A stretch of DNA of 36,021 bases. Source: Bordetella parapertussis (lineage in GTDB: Bacteria > Pseudomonadota > Gammaproteobacteria > Burkholderiales > SG8-41). Position numbers and translations under genes: made by a program. The first letter of the stretch is position 1; each line of letters starts with the position of its first letter. The stretch covers positions 1 through 36,021 of the forward strand of contig CAMBGJ010000007.1 in assembly GCA_945865805.1 (NCBI GenBank), given 5' to 3'. A model generated the notes under the pieces. The model saw nothing but the letters and a program-made list of their open reading frames with translations. It was not told where the DNA came from and made no database searches. Shown in pieces: positions 8,266-18,226 of this stretch.

Positions 8266-9243
8266 CTAACGGTGCGCCGCAGCCTTGGCCGCATCTCGCG
8301 CCTTGACCCGGTTCGCCCACTTCAGATACAGCTTGGCACGCAAATCCACCGGCACGTCGATCATCTTGCCGTCGATGGGCACCGAGGCCATGCCGCGCTT
8401 CAGACCCTCGGCAAACACCTCGATCACTTTGACATAGTAGGCGGCTTCTTCCTCCGTCGGACGAAAGCCTGCGTTGCAATGTGCGATCCACGACGCGTGT
8501 TCGCATACGGCGCCCTTAAAGCCGGTGTCGCGCGCGATGCGCACGGCTTTTTTCACGGTATCGCTGTCCGCGTCTGCACTGGTGAGGCTCAACGGATAAC
8601 TCATGCCCAGCGCCTGCCCGCCTGCGGCGATGGCCACGGTAATGATCTGCGACTTGATGTATTCCAGCGGATCAAACGTGAGCGTCGGGGCAGCCTGCAT
8701 ACCGAGGTTTTTGCACAACGCCGGCTCGTTGATGAAAAACACGCCGAAGCGTTCACTGGCGCGCGCAATGTCGAGCGCATGCCACACCGCACCAGCGGTA
8801 TCGATTTCGACATCGATCTCCAGCCTGCCCGCGGGCAGACCGCGGCTGGCTTCCAGCGCACTCAGGCACAGGGCTGCCGTCTGAATCTCGGTGGGGCTGG
8901 TCACGCCGCGCAGCACCACGCCCGCGACGCCATTGAACACCGTGGCTTCCAACTCAGCCGCCGCAGTCGCGCCATGGATGCGCACGAAAATCTCCGCGCC
9001 ACCCTTGCCCGCCGCATGTATCGCTGCCGGCATACGCGCCTTTAAATCGGCCTGCCAGTCACGATCGGCCTGCTTGACGAAATCGAGCAGGATCGCGTCC
9101 GCGTTCGAGGCGTATGCCTTGTCCGCGAGTTGCGCATCGTCGATGGACAGCGGATACACCGAGCGGCGGATGAACTTCGGCATCGGCTGCTCGGCGGTGT
9201 TGAAACGGTCTTGTGTCTGGTTGGGCATGGTGAGCGTGTTCAT
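8266..9243 (-). CDS. Divergent HpcH/HpaI-like (CitE superfamily) protein (paralogue 2)
   Basis: Start ATG at 9243 overlaps the stop of the upstream ORF (ATGA). Family-like layout (AEIFVRIHG, GVVLRGV, LEIDVEIDTAGAV), but the usual LDLED segment reads LLDFVKQA. Confidence 0.7.
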   Translation of the reverse strand: MNTLTMPNQTQDRFNTAEQPMPKFIRRSVYPLSIDDAQLADKAYASNADAILLDFVKQADRDWQADLKARMPAAIHAAGKGGAEIFVRIHGATAAAELEATVFNGVAGVVLRGVTSPTEIQTAALCLSALEASRGLPAGRLEIDVEIDTAGAVWHALDIARASERFGVFFINEPALCKNLGMQAAPTLTFDPLEYIKSQIITVAIAAGGQALGMSYPLSLTSADADSDTVKKAVRIARDTGFKGAVCEHASWIAHCNAGFRPTEEEAAYYVKVIEVFAEGLKRGMASVPIDGKMIDVPVDLRAKLYLKWANRVKARDAAKAAAHR

Positions 9244-9980
9244 ACCGAGCATCCCGAGGCAAACCCTTCGTTAACCGGCGCTACCTGTTCCGGTGTTGCA
9301 CACACACAGCCGGTAAAGCCCATCAGCCGCGCTTCGCGGGCTGCTTTGGCCGTGCCTTCTTTTGCCGCCACGCCGCCGCGTGAATCAGGCCGCCATAGCG
9401 CGCCCAGCGGCTGCTTGCCGAGCATGCGCGCCACCACCAGCGCGCGCGTCAGCAAAAATCGATACAGACGGAATTCATCCTGCGGCACCGGCCCCAGGCG
9501 CATGGTCAGGTCGATGCGGCCCACGCCCAACGCGGTCACGCGCGGGCTGGCTTCGGCGATGGCCGCGGCGTTCCAGAAACCCTTGGCGGATTCCAGCATC
9601 AGCACCAGATCCGTGGTGCCGGGTTCGACGCCGCGCTCGCGCTCCATCGCGGAAATCAGTTCGCCAAGCTCGGCAACTTCTTCCGGCGCATCGGGGCTGG
9701 GGAAAATAATGCCCTGGATGCCACGCGTCATGGCTGCGCGCACATCCGCCCAGCGCGTCTCGCGATCAATGCGCACGAAAACCGCGATCTGGCTGTCGCC
9801 GAGTTTTTTGATCGCCGCCGCCAGCCCCGCGCGTGCTGCGTCCTTGGCTTTGGGCGGCACGGTGTATTCGAGATCGAGCACCACCACGTCCGCCTGCCGC
9901 GCTGCGCATTGCTCCACCGCCGCCGCGTCGTGCGCCGGCACGATCATCCACGAGCGCCGCTTGTTCTGGTTATCCGCCAT
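9240..9980 (-). CDS. HpcH/HpaI aldolase / CitE-like lyase (paralogue 3)
   Basis: 246 aa: VVVLDLEYTVPPKAKDAAR, IAVFVRIDRE, GIIFPSPDAPEEV, LMLESAKGFWN, LGVGRIDLTMRLG. Confidence 0.83.
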   Translation of the reverse strand: MADNQNKRRSWMIVPAHDAAAVEQCAARQADVVVLDLEYTVPPKAKDAARAGLAAAIKKLGDSQIAVFVRIDRETRWADVRAAMTRGIQGIIFPSPDAPEEVAELGELISAMERERGVEPGTTDLVLMLESAKGFWNAAAIAEASPRVTALGVGRIDLTMRLGPVPQDEFRLYRFLLTRALVVARMLGKQPLGALWRPDSRGGVAAKEGTAKAAREARLMGFTGCVCATPEQVAPVNEGFASGCSV

Positions 9981-10008
9981 TACTGCACCCTTTCAAATGA
10001 CTTCGAAT

Positions 10009-10995
10009 TTACTCCAGCTTTATTTTCGCATCCCTGATGAGTTTCGCATACCGCACCAGATCCGTCTTGATCAGCGCGGCAAACTGCTCTGGCGTGCCGA
10101 TCATCGGATCGGCACCCATCTTTTGCAGCGTATCCCTGACTTCCGGCGTGCGCAAAATGCGCGCGTATTCCACGGTGAGTTTGTCGATGATGGCGCGCGG
10201 CGTTTTCACCGGCGCCATCACGCCCTGCCACGAATTCGCCACGAAGCCCGACACGCCGGCCTCGGTGAACGTCGGCACTTCTGGCAATGAGATCAAGCGG
10301 TTGTCGCCGGAAATCGCCAGCGCGCGCAGGCGCCCGCCTTTCACAAACGGCGTCAGCGGCAACGCGTTATTGGCGAACACCTGCACCTGACCGCCGATGA
10401 GATCGGTCACCGCCGGCCCCGCGCCCTTATGCGGAATATGCTGCATCCTGATGCCGGCGAGGATGCTGAACATCTCCAGCGCCAGATGATTCGACGTGCC
10501 GCTACCCGACGAGGCAAAGTTAAGCTGCCCCGGCCGCGCCTTGGCCAGCGCGATCAGTTCCTGCAGATTGTTCGTTGGCACTTGCGGGTTGACCACCAGC
10601 AGCGTCTCGGTGCCAACGAGTGTGGCCACCGGCGCGAAATCCTTGATCGCGTCGTACGGCGTTTTGAGCAAACTCGGGTTGATCGCATGCGTGCTGGTCA
10701 CATGCAGCAGCGTGTAGCCATCGGGCGCGGCCTTCACCATCGCCTCGGTGCCGATAATGGTATTGCCGCCGCCGCGATTGTCGACCACCACCTGATGGCC
10801 CCAGCTATCGGTGAGCTTTTGGCCGATCATGCGCGCGATGATGGTGGTGCTGCCACCCGGCGGAAATGTCACGATCATGCGGATGGGTTTGCTCGGGTAG
10901 GTGTTGGCCTGCGCCAGTGCAAGCGCCGGGCACAGCAACACTCCGCAAACAGATGATTTTAAAAAACGCCTTAAAAACATATACTTACAAGTCAT
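10009..10995 (-). CDS. Bug/TctC-family tripartite tricarboxylate transporter substrate-binding protein
   Basis: MTCKYMFLRRFLKSSVCGVLLCPALALAQA signal peptide, then YPSKPIRMIVTFPPGGSTTIIARMIGQKL and VVDNRGGGNTIIGTEAMVKAAPDGYTLL. GGAGGG-like SD upstream of ATG 10995. Confidence 0.92.
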   Translation of the reverse strand: MTCKYMFLRRFLKSSVCGVLLCPALALAQANTYPSKPIRMIVTFPPGGSTTIIARMIGQKLTDSWGHQVVVDNRGGGNTIIGTEAMVKAAPDGYTLLHVTSTHAINPSLLKTPYDAIKDFAPVATLVGTETLLVVNPQVPTNNLQELIALAKARPGQLNFASSGSGTSNHLALEMFSILAGIRMQHIPHKGAGPAVTDLIGGQVQVFANNALPLTPFVKGGRLRALAISGDNRLISLPEVPTFTEAGVSGFVANSWQGVMAPVKTPRAIIDKLTVEYARILRTPEVRDTLQKMGADPMIGTPEQFAALIKTDLVRYAKLIRDAKIKLE

Positions 10996-11166
10996 AGTCT
11001 CGCCCTCCATGACTACTCGAAACGCCGCGCCGCGCTGGCGCAGACCGCTACCCACATAGGAACACACTGCGGCGCGGTCAGCAAGGCGGCAGCGATGCAT
11101 ACCCGCGCTGCCTGGCAAATCACGCGCGGGTTACCGCTGCGCGGGAAAACTTCCGGCGGGTTACTT

Positions 11167-13086
11167 TTACTTCTTCTCGCCCTTCTCGTTCTTCTCGCTC
11201 AGCGCCTCTTTGTGGATCTTGACCTCGCCCTTTTTCTTCAGGCTGGCGAGAAACGCGGCGTTTTGTTCCTGGCTTAACGACTGCTGCATGGCCGTGGTGA
11301 GCCCTTTTTCTTTTTCCGCGTCGAGTTTCTCCGGCTCCACCGTACGCGATATGCGTATCAGCATATAGCCCAGCGGGGTTTCCACGCCGCCATAGGCAGG
11401 CAGCTTGGTGGTATCCACGCGCAAAATCTGCTTGCGCACATCGTCACTCAAATCTTTAATCTGATTGGTAAAACTCACCAACAGCGGTGCGCCCCAGGTA
11501 ACCTCGGCCTCTTTGCCCTGACGTAATTTTTCCAGCGCGGCGCGGCCTTCCTGCGCCGCCAGTTGCGCGGCGCGCTGACGCAAGAGCGTGTTGGTAATCT
11601 CGCCCTGCACCTGCTCGAATGGCCGCACCACGGCGGGCTTGTATTCCAGCAGGCGCGCGGCCACTATTGTTCCTGGCATCACTTCGATGGCTTCGGTGTT
11701 GCGCTTGTTTTTCAACACGTCGTCGGAAAAAATCGCCTGCATCAGTTTCGGATTGTTCAGGCGCGCATCGCTGGCAACGCCATTACGCGGGAAAAAATTG
11801 CTTTGCTGCACAGCGCCCTTGGTGAAATCCGCCGCCGATTTAAGACTCTCGGATTGCTCGAACACCATGTTGTTGAACTGCTCTGCCATCGCGGCGAATT
11901 CCTTGCCCGCCGCTGCGCGCCGCAAATCGGTTTCGATCTTGCCGCGCTCCGCCTCGAACGACGGCGGCTTGGTCTCGGAAATTCCGGTGAGCTTGATGAT
12001 GTGAAAGCCGAACTCGGATTGCACCACGGTGGAAATATCGCCCACCTTCATGCCGAATGCCGCATCCGAAAACGGCTTGACCATGTCCCCGCGCTTGAAC
12101 GAACCGAGATCGCCACCGTTCACCGCCGAGCCGGGATCCTGTGAATTCGCTTTGGCGATATCGGCAAACGACGCGGGCTTGGCCTTGACCTGCTTAAGCA
12201 AGTCATCGGCCTTGGCACGGACCTTTTGTTTCTCTTCAGCAGACGCCTTGCCGTCCAGCGAGATCAGAATGTGGCTCGCCTGGCGCTGCTCCTGTACCTG
12301 CACGCGCTTGGCCTGATCATCGAAGACTTTCTTGACATCCTCCGGATCGACCTTCTGGTTGGGCAACAGGGCATCGATCGACAGTGCGACATATTCCACG
12401 CGCACCTGCTCCGGCGTACGGAATTCGTCCTGGCGGCTGTCATAGTATTTCTTCGCAGCATCCGCGTCGGCGCTCACCTTGCTCTCGAAACTGGCCGGCG
12501 ACAGGGTAAAGGTGCTGGCCTCGCGTTGGGTTTCCATCAAGCGCGACAACTGTTGCACCACGGTGCGCGGCAAAAAGTGAGCGTCGCCATAGGCGTCGCT
12601 CACCTGACGCAGTACCAAATCACGGCGCATGTCGCGCTCGAACTCCGTCGCGGTTTTGTTGCGCGTCCTGAGAAAACCCTCGTAAAGCTCCATGGAAAAT
12701 TTGCCGTCCGCCTGAAACGCCGGTGCCTGCCCCAGGATGATCTGCAACTGCTGATCGGTGGCCATAATGCGCGAGCGCTCTGCCTGCTGCAACAACAACT
12801 GGCGATTCGCCAGCGCCTCGGCCACGCTGAAGCGGATTTCGGGATTGTCCAGCATGGCCGCATCGATCTTGCCGCCGGTCATTTGCTGCATCATCTCTTG
12901 CTGTTCACGCAGCGCCACGTTAAATTCCTGCTGATTGATCGCGCGCCCATTAACCGAGGCGATCGTGGCCGTGGATTCGCCGCCGCGCAAGTAAGAATCG
13001 ACACCAAAAAAAAGGAATGGCGGAATGATCAGCAGCGCCAGAACCAATTGCAGCGCACGTTTGTGCCTGTAAATAAAATCAAACAT
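11167..13086 (-). CDS. ppiD: PpiD-like SurA/parvulin peptidyl-prolyl isomerase, periplasmic chaperone
   Basis: MFDFIYRHKRALQLVLALLIIPPFLFFGVDSYL N-terminal anchor; SurA_N-like region; parvulin core ASHILISLDGKASAEEKQKVRAKADDLLKQVK...GGDLGSFKRGDMVKPFSDAAF...FGFHIIKLTGI. ORF track uses a TTG at 13092; ATG is at 13086. Confidence 0.9.
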   Translation of the reverse strand: MFDFIYRHKRALQLVLALLIIPPFLFFGVDSYLRGGESTATIASVNGRAINQQEFNVALREQQEMMQQMTGGKIDAAMLDNPEIRFSVAEALANRQLLLQQAERSRIMATDQQLQIILGQAPAFQADGKFSMELYEGFLRTRNKTATEFERDMRRDLVLRQVSDAYGDAHFLPRTVVQQLSRLMETQREASTFTLSPASFESKVSADADAAKKYYDSRQDEFRTPEQVRVEYVALSIDALLPNQKVDPEDVKKVFDDQAKRVQVQEQRQASHILISLDGKASAEEKQKVRAKADDLLKQVKAKPASFADIAKANSQDPGSAVNGGDLGSFKRGDMVKPFSDAAFGMKVGDISTVVQSEFGFHIIKLTGISETKPPSFEAERGKIETDLRRAAAGKEFAAMAEQFNNMVFEQSESLKSAADFTKGAVQQSNFFPRNGVASDARLNNPKLMQAIFSDDVLKNKRNTEAIEVMPGTIVAARLLEYKPAVVRPFEQVQGEITNTLLRQRAAQLAAQEGRAALEKLRQGKEAEVTWGAPLLVSFTNQIKDLSDDVRKQILRVDTTKLPAYGGVETPLGYMLIRISRTVEPEKLDAEKEKGLTTAMQQSLSQEQNAAFLASLKKKGEVKIHKEALSEKNEKGEKK

Positions 13087-13115
13087 GTTCAATACACCCT
13101 AATTTAATCAGCAAT

Positions 13116-13146
13116 AAAAAGGGCGAACCGAGGTTCGCCCCTTTTT
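13116..13146 (-). terminator. Rho-independent-type hairpin (bidirectional in form)
   Basis: AAAAA-GGGCGAACC-GA-GGTTCGCCC-CTTTTT: perfect 9-bp stem with A/T tracts on both sides, 30 nt upstream of the ppiD start codon. Confidence 0.8.
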
Positions 13147-13459
13147 ACATCCCTGCCAGCGTGGCTGCCCCGCAGAATTACCCAGTAATCAACCTCGACC
13201 CAACATCAACTCACCATCGTCATCAACAGCAATAATCTTAAAAAAATCAATCTGTTAGCGTCGATATCTGTTGACCGTGAACTGGCTATTATGATACGCG
13301 ATTTTGGGTAAAATTTCCACCAGCTCGCGCCTCGTCCCGATATTTATCGACCGATGTCCAGCCAGAGCAAAACCGTCACCTGCCGCGCGCGGTTCCTGAA
13401 TTACAATACCGCTCCCTTACCACAGCAGTAACCACGATTCCGCCCCGTACGGTCACCGC

Positions 13460-14254
13460 ATGCCCATAGACATCAAAACACCAGAAGACATCGAAAAGAT
13501 GCGCGTTGCGGGCAAACTGGCCGCCGAAGTGCTCGATTTCATCGCGCCGTATGTGACGGCTGGCCGCACCACCAATGAGATCGACCAGCTCTGCCACGAC
13601 TACATGGTCAACGTGCAGCAGACCATCCCCGCGCCGCTGCATTATTGTCCGCTCGGCTACTCGCCCTACCCCAAGTCGATCTGCACCTCGGTCAACCATG
13701 TCATCTGCCACGGCATTCCGGGCGAGAAAAAACTGAAGAACGGCGACGTGGTGAATGTCGACATCACCGTGATCAAGGACGGCTACCACGGCGACACCAG
13801 CCGCATGTTTTATGTCGGCATGCCGTCGATCCAGGCCAAGCGCCTGTGCGAGATCACCTATGAATGCATGTGGCGCGGCATCCGCCAGGTCGCGCCCGGT
13901 GCGCGTCTGGGTGACATAGGCCACGCCATCCAGAGTTACGCCGAAGGCAACGGCTACAGCGTGGTGCGCGAGTTCTGCGGCCACGGCATCGGCAAGAAAT
14001 TCCATGAAGATCCGCAGGTCGTGCATTACGGACGCCCCGGCACCGGCGTGCCGCTCACCGCCGGGATGACGTTTACCGTCGAGCCGATGATCAACGCCGG
14101 CCGAGCTGAAATACGCGGCCTGGCCGACGGCTGGACCATCGTCACCAAGGATCACAGCCTGTCGGCGCAATGGGAGCACACAGTGCTGGTCACCGGCGAC
14201 GGCTTTGAAGTGCTGACGGTTTCCCCCGGCATGCCTGCGCCGCCTGCGGCCTGA
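13460..14254 (+). CDS. map: Type I methionine aminopeptidase
   Basis: MPIDIKTPEDIEKMRVAGKLAAEVLD; VNHVICHGIPGEKKLKNGDVVNVDITVIKDGYHGDTSRMF; GHGIGKKFHEDPQVVHYG; FTVEPMINAG. Confidence 0.97.
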   Translation: MPIDIKTPEDIEKMRVAGKLAAEVLDFIAPYVTAGRTTNEIDQLCHDYMVNVQQTIPAPLHYCPLGYSPYPKSICTSVNHVICHGIPGEKKLKNGDVVNVDITVIKDGYHGDTSRMFYVGMPSIQAKRLCEITYECMWRGIRQVAPGARLGDIGHAIQSYAEGNGYSVVREFCGHGIGKKFHEDPQVVHYGRPGTGVPLTAGMTFTVEPMINAGRAEIRGLADGWTIVTKDHSLSAQWEHTVLVTGDGFEVLTVSPGMPAPPAA

Positions 14255-14270
14255 CAGCGACCTGACGCCC

Positions 14271-16871
14271 ATGCCGGACACACCGCCCGTCTCGCCGGAA
14301 AGACAACCACCACTACCGGCGGCACATTTCAAGAAAGCGCTCGACGCGAGCCGCCTCGCGATACGCCGCGCCTTCGAGACCAAGCCCGCAGCACCTGATC
14401 TGCTGCGCAAGCATTGCGCACTGGCCGACCAACTGCTGCGCGACATCTGGCAGGCCCATGAAATCCCCGCCGGGCTGGCGCTGATGGCCGTAGGCGGCTA
14501 TGGTCGCGGGCAACTCTTCCCGCACTCTGACATCGATCTGCTGATTCTGCTCGATGCGCCTGCGGACGAAGCGTTGCAGGAAAAATTGCAGGCGCTGATC
14601 AGCACGTGGTGGGACATCGGCCTGGACACCGGCCACAGCGTGCGTACCGTCGACGAATGCGTGGCCATGGCGCGACAGGACATCACCGCGCAAACCAATA
14701 TGCTGGAGTCGCGCCTGCTGGCGGGCAATCGCAAGCGCTACCAGCAATTCGTCTCGGCCACCGCCGATGTGCTGGAACCGATGGCCTTCATACAGGCCAA
14801 GCGCCTGGAGCAGCAGCAACGCCACGTGCGTTTTGGCGAAACCAATCTCGAGCCCAACGTCAAGGAAAGCGCTGGCGGCCTGCGCGATCTGCATCACATC
14901 ATCTGGATATCGCGCGCCACCGGCTTCGGCAAAAGCTGGGCCGATCTGGTGCGGCGCGGCCTGGTCACCGACGCTGAATCACGCGAGATTCAGCGCCATG
15001 AGCGCTTTTTGCATCTGTTGCGCATACGGCTGCATTATCTGGCCGGGCGGCGCGAAGACCGGCTGATTTTCGATTTGCAGTCCGCGCTGGCGGAAGCATT
15101 CGGTCTTGCCAATCGCGCGCACCGCCTCGCCAGCGAGCAGTTGATGCAGCGCTATTACCAGAGCGCCAAGGCAGTCTCGCAGATCGATAACATCGTGCTG
15201 CAAAACATCCGCGCGCGGCTGAGCGGCGTGCGCACCATCAAACTGCAGCCGCTGAACGAGCGCTTCGGCCTGCGCAACGAAGTGTTGTCGATGCGGCACG
15301 ACGATACTTTTGAAAAACACCCCGAGGCCATTCTCGAAACCTTTCTCCTGCTGCAACAGCATTCCGAGTTAAAAGGCATCGGCGCCAATACCCAGCGGGC
15401 ATTGTGGCGTGCGCGTAAATCCATCGGCCCGGCGTACCGCCGCAACCCCGTGCATCACGAGCAATTCCTCAATATCCTGCGCGGCTCCGATCACGTGGTG
15501 CGCGAGCTGCGTCGTATGAATCAGCTCGGCATTCTCGGCAGCTACCTGCCCGCCTTTGGCAAAATCGCCGGGCAGATGCAGCACGACCTGTATCACGTCT
15601 ACACCGTCGATGAACACATACTGCGCGTGATCCGTAATCTGCGGCGCTTTGCGGTGCCAGAACTCGCGCATGAGTTTCCGCTGTGCAGCCGCCTGATGTC
15701 AGAGTTCGACAAGCCCGAGGTGCTGTATCTCGCGGGCCTGTTTCACGACATCGCCAAGGGACGCGGTGGCGATCACTCCACGCTCGGCAAGGCCGATGCC
15801 GCCAAATTCTGCAAGGAACACGGCTTGTCGGCGGACGACTGCACACTGGTGGTGTGGTTGGTGGAACAACATTTGATGATGTCGAGCACGGCACAAAAAC
15901 AGGATTTGTCCGACCCCGACGTGATCCGTGCGTTCGTCGCCAAGGTTGTCACCGAACGGCGGCTGATCGCGCTGTACCTGGTGACGGTGGCCGACATCCG
16001 CGGCACCAGCCCGAAGGTGTGGAACGCATGGAAAGGCAAGCTGCTGGAAGATCTGTTTCTGGTGACGCAACGCCAGTTAAGCGGCAGCGTGCCAACGGTT
16101 GAACTGACGGTCGAACACAGCCAGCGCGCGCGGCAGGACGAAGCGCGCAAGACGCTGCGGCTCTACGCCATACCCGATGAAGCCATCGACAAATTCTGGA
16201 TGAAGCTCGATACCGCGTATTTCCTGCGCCACGACGCGCAGGAAATCGCCTGGCACACGCGCACGCTCTACTATCGCGCGCAGCCGCCCGCACCGGTGAT
16301 CAAGGCGCGACCGTCACGCGCCGGCGAAGGCCTGCAAGTCATGGTGTATGTGCAGGATCAGGAAGAACTGTTTGCGCGCATCTGTGGCTTTTTCGAAAGC
16401 ATCCGCTACAACATCCACGAGGCGCGCATTTACACCGCGCAATACGGTTACGCGCTCGATACCTTTCAGGTGCAGGACGCGGGCAACGCCGATATCGATT
16501 ACCGCGATCTCACGGCCTACATCGAGCATGAACTCGGCGAACGCCTGCGGCTGAAGTCGCCCTTGCCGCCGTTGACCAAGCCGCGCCTGTCGCGGCAACT
16601 GCGGCATTTTCCGATTTCGCCCGAAGTCAGCATCCAGAAAGACGATCGCGGCGTGTATCAGGTGCTGTCCATCGTTGCGGGCGACCGGCCCGGCCTGCTG
16701 TCACGCATCGCGCGCGTGTTTCTCGCCTACGGCATCGATCTGCACACCGCCAAAATCAACACGCTGGGCTCGCGTGCCGAGGATACGTTTTTGATTACCG
16801 GTGATGCGCTGGCCGACCCGAAACAGGTGGTGCGCATGGAAAGCGATTTGATCGAAACATTGAAGATTTGA
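14271..16871 (+). CDS. glnD: [Protein-PII] uridylyltransferase/uridylyl-removing enzyme
   Basis: 866 aa: NTase motif GGYGRGQLFPHSDIDLLIL, NLEPNVKESAGGLRDLHHIIWI, HD motif GLFHDIAKGRGGDHSTLG, two C-terminal ACT-like regions. Confidence 0.97.
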   Translation: MPDTPPVSPERQPPLPAAHFKKALDASRLAIRRAFETKPAAPDLLRKHCALADQLLRDIWQAHEIPAGLALMAVGGYGRGQLFPHSDIDLLILLDAPADEALQEKLQALISTWWDIGLDTGHSVRTVDECVAMARQDITAQTNMLESRLLAGNRKRYQQFVSATADVLEPMAFIQAKRLEQQQRHVRFGETNLEPNVKESAGGLRDLHHIIWISRATGFGKSWADLVRRGLVTDAESREIQRHERFLHLLRIRLHYLAGRREDRLIFDLQSALAEAFGLANRAHRLASEQLMQRYYQSAKAVSQIDNIVLQNIRARLSGVRTIKLQPLNERFGLRNEVLSMRHDDTFEKHPEAILETFLLLQQHSELKGIGANTQRALWRARKSIGPAYRRNPVHHEQFLNILRGSDHVVRELRRMNQLGILGSYLPAFGKIAGQMQHDLYHVYTVDEHILRVIRNLRRFAVPELAHEFPLCSRLMSEFDKPEVLYLAGLFHDIAKGRGGDHSTLGKADAAKFCKEHGLSADDCTLVVWLVEQHLMMSSTAQKQDLSDPDVIRAFVAKVVTERRLIALYLVTVADIRGTSPKVWNAWKGKLLEDLFLVTQRQLSGSVPTVELTVEHSQRARQDEARKTLRLYAIPDEAIDKFWMKLDTAYFLRHDAQEIAWHTRTLYYRAQPPAPVIKARPSRAGEGLQVMVYVQDQEELFARICGFFESIRYNIHEARIYTAQYGYALDTFQVQDAGNADIDYRDLTAYIEHELGERLRLKSPLPPLTKPRLSRQLRHFPISPEVSIQKDDRGVYQVLSIVAGDRPGLLSRIARVFLAYGIDLHTAKINTLGSRAEDTFLITGDALADPKQVVRMESDLIETLKI

Positions 16872-16917
16872 CGGTGTTGAAGGTCAACCCCCACCGCAAA
16901 GGCGCAAAGAACTTCAA

Positions 16918-17451
16918 TCAATCGTCCGCGATTTCCTCATCCGGAAACAGCTCTGCGGTAAAGCCAAAATTGCGCAGATCGCTTATACGCATCGGGTACA
17001 AAATCCCCGCCAGGTGATCGCACTCGTGCTGCACCACGCGGGCGTGAAAATCGCTCACCGAGCGATCGATCTTCTTACCCTTTTCGTCGAAGCCCTGATA
17101 GCGCAGCTTGAGAAAACGCGGCACCAGCCCACGCATGCCGGGCACTGACAAACAACCTTCCCAGCCGTCTTCGATGTCGTCGCCTTCTGGTGTGAGTTTG
17201 GGATTGATTAAAATCGTAAACGGCACTTGCTCCGCATCCGGATAGCGCGGATTCTTCTCGACGCCGAATATCACCACCTGCAAGTTAACGCCAATCTGCG
17301 GCGCGGCAAGCCCGGCGCCATTAAGCGAGGCCATGGTGTCGCGCATGTCGGCAATGAGTGCGTTCAACTCATCGCTGCGGAATTTTTTGATGGGCTTCGA
17401 CGGCTCGAGCAAGCGCGGATCGCCCATGCGTAATACCGGTTTAATCGCCAT
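16918..17451 (-). CDS. def: Peptide deformylase
   Basis: Motifs [12 protein letters not shown] (motif 1), EGCLSVPG (motif 2), [12 protein letters not shown] (motif 3). Confidence 0.97.
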   Translation of the reverse strand: MAIKPVLRMGDPRLLEPSKPIKKFRSDELNALIADMRDTMASLNGAGLAAPQIGVNLQVVIFGVEKNPRYPDAEQVPFTILINPKLTPEGDDIEDGWEGCLSVPGMRGLVPRFLKLRYQGFDEKGKKIDRSVSDFHARVVQHECDHLAGILYPMRISDLRNFGFTAELFPDEEIADD

Positions 17452-18226
17452 TGGCTGCTATCTCCAAAAGTAGGCGTACCACACGCGTCATTGCCTCGCG
17501 CGCCAGCACTTCGGCAGCGGATAAATCTATCGCCTTAACGCTGGCGCCAGTGCCGGCAGCCGCGTTCACCACCAACGCGAGACAGGCGTAGCGCAATCCC
17601 AGCTCGCGGGCGAGTGCGGCTTCCGGCATGCCCGTCATACCGACCATATGTGCGCCGTCGCGCGCCAGACGCTGGATCTCGGCGGCGGTTTCCAGCCGTG
17701 GGCCTTGGGTGGTGGCGTAGGTGCCACCGTTAAACAGCGGTATTTCAACACGCTGCGCCGCCCGCAACACGCGGGCGCGCAAGGCTTCATCGTACGGTTG
17801 GGTAAAGTCGATGTGCTTGACGATGCTCGCGCCAGCACCGCCGCCGTGGGATTCGCCATCGAAAAAAGTGGATTCCCTGCCCCAGGTGTAATCGATGAGC
17901 TGATCCGGCACGGCCAATACGCCTGCGTGAAAGTTCGCACCGATGCCGCCGACCGTGGCAACCGCCACCACATCGGTTATGCCTTGCGCGTGCAGCGCCC
18001 ACAGATTCGCGCGATAGTTAATGCGGTGCGGCGGCAGTTGATGGCGCTCGCCGTGGCGCGCCAGGAAGACCACCTCGTGCCCGTTCAATAGGCCGTAGAT
18101 CAATGGGCCTGACGGTTTGCCGTAAGGCGTATCGACCACAAGCTGACGGGGTTTTTCAAGCGCGGCGAGTTGATCCAGGCTGCTGCCGCCGATGACTGCC
18201 AGTTTTCTTTGTGTGGCCATGGTCAT
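17441..18226 (-). CDS. S-methyl-5'-thioinosine/thioadenosine phosphorylase (PNP/MTAP family)
   Basis: [82 protein letters not shown]. Start ATG 18226 overlaps the stop of the hpt-like ORF (ATGA). Confidence 0.87.
   Translation of the reverse strand: MTMATQRKLAVIGGSSLDQLAALEKPRQLVVDTPYGKPSGPLIYGLLNGHEVVFLARHGERHQLPPHRINYRANLWALHAQGITDVVAVATVGGIGANFHAGVLAVPDQLIDYTWGRESTFFDGESHGGGAGASIVKHIDFTQPYDEALRARVLRAAQRVEIPLFNGGTYATTQGPRLETAAEIQRLARDGAHMVGMTGMPEAALARELGLRYACLALVVNAAAGTGASVKAIDLSAAEVLAREAMTRVVRLLLEIAANGD

Noticed and set aside
13250-13310. Possible sigma70-like promoter for map (TTGACC ... TATGAT)
   Set aside because: The spacer between these boxes is about 13 nt, too short for a confident call.
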